Source of the DNA: Sphingopyxis sp.
GTDB lineage: Bacteria > Pseudomonadota > Alphaproteobacteria > Sphingomonadales > Sphingomonadaceae
Length of the DNA stretch: 11,255 bases
NCBI GenBank assembly: GCA_012035435.1
Contig: JAAUPH010000052.1
Location: forward strand, 1 to 11,255
Direction: 5' to 3'
Under the pieces are notes generated by a model. It was not told the DNA's origin and ran no database searches. It saw nothing but the letters and a program-made list of their open reading frames with translations. The position numbers and the translations under genes were made by a program. Shown here one piece after another: positions 6,408 through 11,255 of the stretch. Each line of letters begins with the position of its first letter. Position 1 is the stretch's first letter.

Positions 6408-7884
6408 CTATGCCGCCGATGTCGCGACCAGAGTCGAATAGAAATCGATCATCCGTTTCAGGTTCGCGAGCGACATATGCTCGTTGGTGCCATGGATCAT
6501 CGTCGCACTCTTGATGGTGAAGTGCATCGGCATGAAGCGATAGACATCATCGCTAATCCCTTCAAAATTGCGGCTGTCTGTGCCGCCGACCACCAGATAA
6601 GGGCTGATGGGTGCGCCGGGGGCATGCTGCTGCGCCGCGGCGGCAACATAATTCCAGCCAGCCGAGCTGGTCGATGAGACTTTGGACGGTTCATTCGGCG
6701 GACGTGACCAGCTCAAGTCAACGGGCATGCCGCGCGTAGCGACGCGGGCGCGGTTCATGATGTCGCTTGAGCGGTTCCACGGCGCGATGCGGTAATTGAT
6801 GAGCGCACTCGCCGATTGCGGCAGCACATTTTCCTTGGGGCTGCCGATCAACATCGTTGGGGCAATTGTGGTGTGAAAAGCCGCAGCGCCCGAAGGGGTT
6901 GCGGCGACTTGTTCACGTAGCAACGCGCCAAACAGCCATTGGTTGGCAACCGCCATGCGTGTTGCTCCGCCCGCCTCGCCGCCCAACACCGCAATCATGT
7001 CGGCGCCCGGCCCCTTGAGTTCGATCGGGAAAGGAGCATCATTGATCGCCAATATCGCGTTGGCGAGATTGACGACGCCGGTTTCCTTGGGCGGCATCGA
7101 GCTGTGCCCGCCCTTGGCGGTGGCGGTCACTTTCAGCGTTGCATAGCCCTTTTCGGCAACGCCAATGAGGATGGCGGGGGGCGTCAATGACTGGGGTGTC
7201 CAAGATGATCGCGCTGCCCTCGTCGAGCGTGAAAAGCGCCTTCACCTTCCGGTTGGCCAGCAGTTTGGCGGCGGCCACGGCGCCATTGCCTAGCACTTCT
7301 TCGTCGTGCGATGAAACCAGATAGACCGAGCGGCGGGGTTTGAATCCACTGGCAGCCAGCCCTTCGAGCCCTTCAAACAAGGCGATCAATGACCCTTTGT
7401 CATCAACCGTCCCGCGCCCCCACACAGCATTTTCGGCAATGACGCCGCTGAAGGGCGGATATTTCCAGTCCTTTTCGGTCCCTGGTGTCACTGGCACCAC
7501 ATCCTGGTGCGCCATCAATATAATTGGCTGCTGCGACGGTTCGGTTCCGGGCCAGTGGTATATGAGGGTGCCACCGGCGATCACTTCGCGCTGCATGACG
7601 CGGTGAACGGCGGGATAGCTGGTCGTCAGCCAATTTTGAAACTTCGCCCATTCCTCTGGTTTGTTGTCCGCCATATTCTGGTTGGAGACGGTAAGGAACC
7701 GCACCGCCTGACCAAGCCGACCTGCCGCCGCCTCAATATCGGCCTCAGGTGCCCGCGCGAGCTTCACTGCCGTCCCATCAGACACAGCGGCGGGCGAGAA
7801 AGCTGCCGTGCAAACAGCCACCGTCGCCGCACAAACGGCGAGCAACGCCACACCCGCGATCAATAAATTACGGCCGATTGCCAT
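6408..7884 (-). pseudogene. M20 family metallocarboxypeptidase (carboxypeptidase S/PM20D1-like), interrupted by a +1 frameshift
   Basis: The ATG at 7884 follows a strong AGGAGGGG. The N-terminus is a signal anchor or signal peptide (NLLIAGVALLAVCAATVAVC). The frame to ~7186 carries the zinc-site motifs LMAHQDVVPV, GRGTVDDKG, SSHDEEVLG and LDEG; a second frame to 6408 carries the dimerisation domain (KGGHSSMPP) and the C-terminal motifs GGTDSRNF and HGTNEHMSL. They join at a run of six C (minus-strand reading, ~7181-7187): removing one C gives VIDAPAILIGVAEKGY, a natural sequence. So this is one ~490-residue enzyme gene with an extra base, either a sequencing error or a true mutation. Family members hydrolyse peptides or N-acyl amino acids with two zinc ions. 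It sits alone between two tRNA genes. Confidence 0.85.
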
Positions 7885-7945
7885 ATCCCCTCCTAAAAAT
7901 GCCCCGCATCCATGCTGGCGGGTTCGATGGGGAATGCAAGGATTT

Positions 7946-8022
7946 TGGTGGGCCCGGAGGGACTCGAACCCCCAACCTAACCGTTATGAGCGGTCAGCTC
8001 TAACCAATTGAGCTACAGGCCC
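7946..8022 (-). tRNA. tRNA-Ile2 (anticodon CAT, lysidine-type)
   Basis: The minus strand reads GGGCCTG at the 5' end and CGGGCCC-A-CCA at the 3' end, with one T-G wobble in the acceptor stem. D arm TAGCTCAATTGGTTAGAGC, anticodon arm GACCG-CTCATAA-CGGTT and T arm GGGGGTTCGAGTCCCTC are all in place. The anticodon CAT could be Met, but the acceptor and T-stem sequence resemble alphaproteobacterial tRNA-Ile2, whose C34 is converted to lysidine by TilS, more than elongator or initiator Met tRNA. Confidence 0.9.
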
Positions 8023-8079
8023 CCATGTAAGGGACTGCCGCGCGTTAGCGGAGGGAGGGCGCGCTTGGCAAGGGTGGTC

Positions 8080-9072
8080 CTAACGCCGCGCAGCCGCAAC
8101 CACGTCAGCCACCGTTGTCGGCGCTATTCCGCGCCGGTCAAGATGAGCGAGCACCACGTCCCACCACCGGTAAAAGTTTGCGAGGTCAGCGTCGGTTCGA
8201 ACATAGGGCGTGTGACCAACGGCCAGCGAGGGCGAATGAAATGAAAAATTGAGTATTGGAACCCGCGCCGCAAGCGCAGCATCAATAGCCGCACAGGCGC
8301 GGTCAGCGGGGATCCCTTCCGGCGTCAGCGCCACCCGCTCAACAAATCCCGACTTTGCCGCGAGTGCGAGTCCAGTCCCACTCAGCCGTGCCAGGCGGTG
8401 GTACCCCCGCTCGCCCATCAGTCCCAAAAACAGCGAAGTCACCGGCACTTCGAGCAGGGCGCCGTCGCCCGCGACCCACCAAGGGGTGATTGGGAAAAAG
8501 CGATAGTCGGGGCCATGGCCGGCACGATAATCAAAACCTGAGCGCACCGAAGTGTCACAGGCAAAGCCCAGATCGCGCAAGATCGTCGCAGTTTCGGTAC
8601 CCAGCCCGTACCGCCCCGCACGATAACTCAGCGGCGCTGCACCGATAACTTCGACGATCCGGTCGCGCAGCCGGGTCAGTTTTGCGCGCTGCAATTCGGC
8701 TGGCAAATTGCCGGTGTAGCTGTTGCGGCTGTTCACCACCTCTTCGAACGGCGGGTTAACCCAGGGATGAAGCTGCGCCCCGACCTCAGCGCCACCAGAT
8801 GCGACAATCTGTTTTAGAAAGTTGCCGGTGTCTTCATTTTGGATCACGGGCCAATCAACAAGATAGATGGGTCTTACGCCATGGTTCGCGAAATAAGACT
8901 GGCAATGCGGCAACTGCGCGAGCGAGGTCAGGCCATGGTGGAGCCTTGAAAAAGGCTTGCCCCAGTCGAAATCCTCCTCGGTGTCGATGGTGACCCAGAA
9001 GCGGGTGCCGAAATCGTGCGGAAACAATGCCTTTTGCTCGGGTTGGGGCATGGTCAGCATGCTGTGCCCCAT
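8080..9072 (-). CDS. Polysaccharide deacetylase (NodB-fold) family protein
   Basis: The start is placed at 9072 (MGHSMLTMPQPEQ) because GGGGAG lies 6 nt upstream; the frame runs on to 9186, but that part overlaps the previous gene. The ~330-residue product has an NodB-type metal motif WVTIDTEEDFDW (residues ~27-38 of the chosen start), a second site VGAQLHPWVNPP, the SYRAGRYGLG motif and a late NFSFHSPSL motif with His, all typical of the WalW-type deacetylases seen in sphingomonads. No signal peptide is visible, so it probably acts in the cytoplasm. The gene starts 20 bp after the histidine-kinase stop on the same strand, implying co-transcription and a role in exopolysaccharide or cell-envelope glycan metabolism. 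The exact substrate cannot be told. Confidence 0.85.
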   Translation of the reverse strand: MGHSMLTMPQPEQKALFPHDFGTRFWVTIDTEEDFDWGKPFSRLHHGLTSLAQLPHCQSYFANHGVRPIYLVDWPVIQNEDTGNFLKQIVASGGAEVGAQLHPWVNPPFEEVVNSRNSYTGNLPAELQRAKLTRLRDRIVEVIGAAPLSYRAGRYGLGTETATILRDLGFACDTSVRSGFDYRAGHGPDYRFFPITPWWVAGDGALLEVPVTSLFLGLMGERGYHRLARLSGTGLALAAKSGFVERVALTPEGIPADRACAAIDAALAARVPILNFSFHSPSLAVGHTPYVRTDADLANFYRWWDVVLAHLDRRGIAPTTVADVVAAARR

Positions 9073-9092
9073 CACTGTCTCCCCTGCCCCGC

Positions 9093-10010
9093 TCAACCCT
9101 TTTGAGCGCCGTCCTTGCTTTGCACATGGCCGGTCGGCAACTGTACCGTCAAGGCATTTGCACCGATGTTGAAGGCACCGCCGCATCCGCGCACCAGATT
9201 GTCAACCAGACGCAGCGAGAAGCCAAGGCTCAGCATCGCTGCAACCGGTGCGTCGCCGCGCGGATTATAGCCGGGATCCAGAAGTTCGGCGACATTGCTA
9301 TGGCGAATGGCACGCGGACGCACAATCCGGAGCTCCGCCTCGCCCGCGCCGTCACCATGGTCGATCAGCTGGGCGATGACTGTTTCGCCGTCGTCGGTCA
9401 CGTCGATGATCGCAGTCAACAAGCGGCCGATAATCCGCTTCGTTTCCTTGGCCGGAAGCTCCACGAGAAAGTTGGATCCAACGCGTGTCACCGACCACGT
9501 GACGGAGCGTTCCTGCAGCAGCGGCGCAAGCTCGGTTTCAACCGTGGTCAGCAGCTGGTCGAGATCGATGCGCTCGCCCGCGTTCATTTCGACGGGGACA
9601 ACACCGCGCGCCGACGTATCGATGTCCTCGATGATGTTCTGCAGCGTTGCCGAATCGTCAACGATCGAGGTTGCAAGACTGCGATATCGGTGGCTGACTG
9701 GGCCAAACATCTGCCCGGCAATAATTTGCCCAAAACCCGAAATTGCGTTGAGGGGCGAACGCAGCTCATGGATCAGCTGGCGCACCGAGTCGCCGCCTGA
9801 TGTAGCAACGGGCGAGCCATAAGCGACTTCGTTCGGACGCGGCCGACGCGCGGTGCCACGATAGCCGCGAAACTGGCCAGTGGGTGCATCGAACCAGGGG
9901 AGCGCTGACAAACGCCAATCGCCAGCAAGTTCTGTCCCCGCCCCCAGGCTCAGCCGGGCGTTGATAATTTCGGTGCGACGCCGAAAAGCGCCTGCCGCGG
10001 CACCATCGAC
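9093..10010 (-). CDS. Sensor histidine kinase, 5'-truncated, with an atypical ATP-binding domain
   Basis: About 305 C-terminal residues remain. The first part (ARLSLGAGTELAGDWRLSAL, then PWFDAPTGQFRGYRGTARR) looks like the end of a PAS-type sensor domain, where FRGYRGTARR is the typical closing strand. A HisKA helix follows with the phospho-acceptor in IHELRSPLNAISGFGQI. The catalytic domain is present but degraded at the motif level: the N-box reads RLLTAIIDVT with no clear Asn, and the glycine boxes are only hinted at (DHGDGAGEAEL, LGFSLRLVDNLVRGCGGAF). Kinase activity may be weak or altered. The frame continues beyond ~10010, but the sequence there belongs to unrelated genes. It is followed 20 bp downstream by the deacetylase, a pairing I recall from sphingomonad genomes. 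Confidence 0.8.
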   Translation of the reverse strand, partial: VDGAAAGAFRRRTEIINARLSLGAGTELAGDWRLSALPWFDAPTGQFRGYRGTARRPRPNEVAYGSPVATSGGDSVRQLIHELRSPLNAISGFGQIIAGQMFGPVSHRYRSLATSIVDDSATLQNIIEDIDTSARGVVPVEMNAGERIDLDQLLTTVETELAPLLQERSVTWSVTRVGSNFLVELPAKETKRIIGRLLTAIIDVTDDGETVIAQLIDHGDGAGEAELRIVRPRAIRHSNVAELLDPGYNPRGDAPVAAMLSLGFSLRLVDNLVRGCGGAFNIGANALTVQLPTGHVQSKDGAQKG

Positions 10011-10011
10011 G

Positions 10012-10142
10012 CCGGCTTCGGCCGCCTTGCGTGCGAGAAGCGGTCCGCAAAACGCATCGGCTTCCACCGTGACGTTGACCACGTGCTTACCGTGGCGGAA
10101 TGCGCCCAGGATATGTTCCACGGCGGCGGGCGGGTTGCCGGT
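10012..10142 (-). pseudogene. Fragment of an NAD-binding oxidoreductase (homoserine dehydrogenase-like, SAF-domain type)
   Basis: The minus-strand translation TGNPPAAVEHILGAFRHGKH, then VVNVTVEADAFCGPLLARKA and AEAGV, matches the pattern I know from the Rossmann-domain of predicted homoserine dehydrogenase-like/SAF-domain oxidoreductases (ATGNPAAG..., GKHVVMVNVEAD..., GPLLARKAxEAGV). It has nothing to do with a histidine kinase, although it is in frame with one. Only ~43 residues are present: no start, no N-terminal GxGxxG and no C-terminal domain. Both ends coincide with CCGG tetranucleotides (10012-10015 and 10138-10141). I read it as a displaced fragment in a chimeric junction. Confidence 0.7.
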
Positions 10143-10227
10143 GTGTCTGGTGGTGATGGACGCGGATTGTGCGCTTTGTGCGCGCGGGGCGCGCTGGATC
10201 GCGGCGCATGATGTGCGCGGCGAATTC
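10138..10227 (+). pseudogene. Fragment of a DCC/DUF393 thiol-disulfide oxidoreductase-like protein
   Basis: The plus-strand translation VCLVVMDADCALCARGARW followed by IAAHDVRGEF carries the defining DxxCxxC motif of the DCC (DUF393) family and its usual helix (CARGARWIAxHD). The rest of the domain (a further ~80 residues) is absent: by ~10228 the frame has passed into a different, eukaryotic protein. The left end abuts the oppositely oriented oxidoreductase fragment. The right boundary cannot be fixed closely, since both families would tolerate RGEFGIVPMQ; a GAATTC lies at 10222-10227. No start signal of its own is visible. Confidence 0.65.
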
Positions 10228-10913
10228 GGGATCGTGCCGATGCAGACGCCAGGCGAGAATCTGATGTTGGGTCGTGAGAATGCGTTCAGTTTGCTGGTGG
10301 CGTCGTCCTCGGAGGGAACGGCAAGTGGCACACTGTACTGGGACGATGGCGAAAGTATTGGTGAGTGAGAAAGAAATGAAAAGAGTGTGGTGATGATGAA
10401 GAGGAGAATGCGACTAGATCCGATCGGCACACAAGCCTACAACTATTTCCATCTCTCAATGACAAACGGTGTAAGTATACGACGGTACGAGACGGCGTGG
10501 TGTCAGTATGTGACGATGGCACATTCTGGTCTGATGACGTCATAGAACGATGCTCCATGTTTGAACTGAAGTGTCCACTCGATACTACGTAGGATGACGC
10601 CGAATGATGAATAGCGAATGAATCGTTGACAGCCAGTGTAAATTGTTTTCCTGCAGTGACTGTGTGCAGATGGATTCTTTGCTCGAAAGACGATCGTTAA
10701 TCGATGAAACAAAGCTGGTAGTGTTGGGAAAGGTCAAGTGAAAAGTGCGTCCTCCAAAGACTGATGAGTTTGTTTACGAACGCTCTCAAATCGATGTTGG
10801 ACGCCAAAGAAGAAGATTTGAAATTGTACAACGAAACGATTCTCGCCGTCAAAGCGATCTTTATGCAAGGCATCGAACATTACAAGAGCGGCCACGTGTC
10901 ATCGTCAAAGTGA
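10228..10913 (+). CDS. 3' end of a eukaryotic GH31 alpha-glucosidase gene, with introns
   Basis: Exon 1 (to 10360) encodes GIVPMQTPGENLMLGRENAF and SLLVASSSEGTASGTLYWDD; exon 2 (10418-10470) encodes DPIGTQAYNYFHLSMTNG. Joined, they read ...YWDDGESIDPIGTQAYNYF, the C-terminal beta-sandwich signature of lysosomal alpha-glucosidase/sucrase-isomaltase type GH31 enzymes (P-Q-P...SR-N, LYWDDGES). The split Asp codon is restored exactly by splicing. A probable third exon starts at 10670 (MDSLLERRSLIDETKLVVLG), fitting the family's closing VxVLG strand; the stop at 10911-10913 is reached only if one or two indels are allowed (VRPPKT... then SLFTNALKSMLDAKEEDLKL). That last part is tentative. The N-terminal catalytic region is absent. 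Confidence 0.7.
10361..10417 (+). other. Spliceosomal intron (57 nt) in the GH31 gene
   Basis: The donor is TATTG|GTGAGTGAG and the acceptor GACTAG|ATCCG. Removing these 57 bases rebuilds a GAT codon and continues the GH31 reading frame as WDDGESIDPIGT. The interior has in-frame stops and is purine-rich with little pyrimidine tract. A functional-looking intron shows that this end of the window is eukaryotic. Confidence 0.75.
10471..10669 (+). other. Probable second intron of the GH31 gene
   Basis: A strong donor, AACGGT|GTAAGTAT, closes exon 2. A classical pyrimidine-rich acceptor TTTTCCTGCAG ends at 10656, and a second AG (TGTGCAG) at 10669. Splicing to 10669 keeps the frame (NG|MDSLLERR); splicing to 10656 would give an immediate stop in phase 0. 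All three frames across the interval hold stops. Which acceptor is used is uncertain. Confidence 0.5.
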
Positions 10914-10947
10914 AACGAGAAAAGCAACAGACTATCGACGTGCTCGT

Positions 10948-11255
10948 CTAGAACGATTCGAATTCGGCAACGAACAGGTCCGTTGAGGCATTGTGAATGG
11001 GCTTTTCATCGTATTTCTCATAATGATCTTTATCTGCTTTGGGAATATGCGGCGCTCGAATACGTTTCTCATAGACGGCAATCCAATTAATCGGTGTAAA
11101 CCATTTGTGATATTTGATATCTTTCGGTTCCATTTTTTGAGATTTTCCCGTAACGCTTGGTCAGATCGGCTTGCAAAAGATTTCGAACGAGATCTTTTAA
11201 ATCGGGAAGAGAAATGCGAAGGAAATTTGAATTTGCCTTGAACTAGTTTTCTCGT
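10948..11255 (-). CDS. 3' end of a eukaryotic cAMP-dependent protein kinase catalytic subunit (PKA-C) gene, frameshifted
   Basis: From the right edge the minus strand reads KLVQGKFKF, then DLKDLVRNLLQADLTKRYG, the end of the AGC kinase C-lobe. After a frame change near 11126-11148 it continues DIKYHKWFTPINWIAVYEKR, IRAPHIPKADKDHYEKYDEK and ends DLFVAEFESF-stop. Vertebrate PKA-C has the same order (LLQVDLTKRFGNLKNG, DIKNHKWF, WIAIYQRKVEAPFIPK, terminal EFSEF-type), so identity is firm. The linker after IPK is shorter than usual. The frame change needs net removal of one base in an A-rich stretch; deleting bases from the A runs and one G would restore GNLKNGTKDIK. Either sequence error or pseudogene. 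It converges on the GH31 gene with 34 bp between stops. Confidence 0.85.

Noticed and set aside
7946..8022. tRNA-Met for the CAT anticodon tRNA
   Set aside because: Acceptor and T-stem sequences fit the lysidine-modified tRNA-Ile2 of alphaproteobacteria better than either Met tRNA.
9073..9186. N-terminal extension of the deacetylase
   Set aside because: It overlaps the kinase gene, is Arg/Cys-rich and has no ribosome site; the ATG at 9072 has GGGGAG at the right distance.
9880..10368. Plus-strand ORF linking antisense kinase sequence, the DCC motif and the GH31 exon
   Set aside because: The first part is antisense to the kinase; the DCC and GH31 parts belong to different genes (and domains of life) that happen to share a frame, ending in an intron stop codon.
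9093..10430. A single 445-residue minus-strand ORF read as one fusion protein
   Set aside because: It runs through the histidine kinase, an unrelated oxidoreductase fragment, and the antisense of the DCC and GH31 pieces. Only the first two carry protein-like signal, so it is a product of the chimeric junction and not a real fusion.
10745..10951. Plus-strand ORF MRPPKTDEF... as an independent gene
   Set aside because: Only its first residues (VRPPKT) fit the GH31 end; the rest is Arg/Gln-rich, and another frame of the same bases gives a far more protein-like helix (SLFTNALKSMLDAKEEDLKL).

Overview
The first ~10.0 kb is bacterial and reads as chromosome of an alphaproteobacterium, most likely a member of the Sphingomonadaceae (Sphingopyxis/Sphingomonas-like). 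The grounds are high GC with long dense ORFs, AGGAG/GGAGA ribosome sites, the style of TonB-dependent receptor, a DUF2946-like gene next to it, and alphaproteobacterial tRNA-Pro and tRNA-Ile2. This is inference from sequence style; no database search was run.

Layout from the left: (1) the 3' end of a DUF6607-like gene on + (2-376), followed by a ~470 bp GC-rich, hairpin-bearing block without a credible gene (377-846). (2) A minus-strand operon of small unrecognised envelope proteins (847-3048): a secreted coiled-coil protein, one or two small membrane proteins, a helical cytosolic-looking protein and a second secreted protein, joined by 8-nt start/stop overlaps. It is transcribed divergently from a LysR-type regulator (3150-3986) whose start lies 2 nt from a textbook T-N11-A dyad. 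(3) A TonB-dependent receptor that stops after 453 residues and so lacks much of its barrel (4113-5474), preceded by a DUF2946-like membrane protein (5607-6017), suggesting a metal (perhaps copper) uptake locus that has decayed. (4) tRNA-Pro(TGG), an M20 metallocarboxypeptidase split by a one-base frameshift in a C run, and tRNA-Ile2(CAT). (5) A polysaccharide deacetylase (8080-9072) just downstream of a sensor histidine kinase whose 5' part is missing (9093-10010).

From about 10.01 kb the sequence stops being a normal bacterial chromosome. A ~130 bp piece of an NAD-binding oxidoreductase (homoserine dehydrogenase-like/SAF type, minus) is joined to a ~90 bp piece of a DCC/DUF393 thioredoxin-like protein (plus), which in turn is joined to eukaryotic DNA. 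The last ~1 kb holds the 3' end of a GH31 alpha-glucosidase gene with recognisable spliceosomal introns (plus) and, converging on it with only 34 bp between stop codons, the 3' end of a cAMP-dependent protein kinase catalytic subunit gene (minus).

The window is therefore a bacterium-eukaryote chimera. An assembly or library artefact, with bacterial DNA contaminating or ligated into a eukaryotic project, is the simplest explanation; integration of bacterial DNA into a eukaryotic genome with filler fragments is the exciting alternative. Repeated single-base indels in homopolymer runs (AGG(G)TG near 2250, C6 near 7186, A runs near 11133-11146) fit sequencing error but also fit decay. The best candidate for an undescribed bacterial system is the LysR-linked five-cistron envelope operon.
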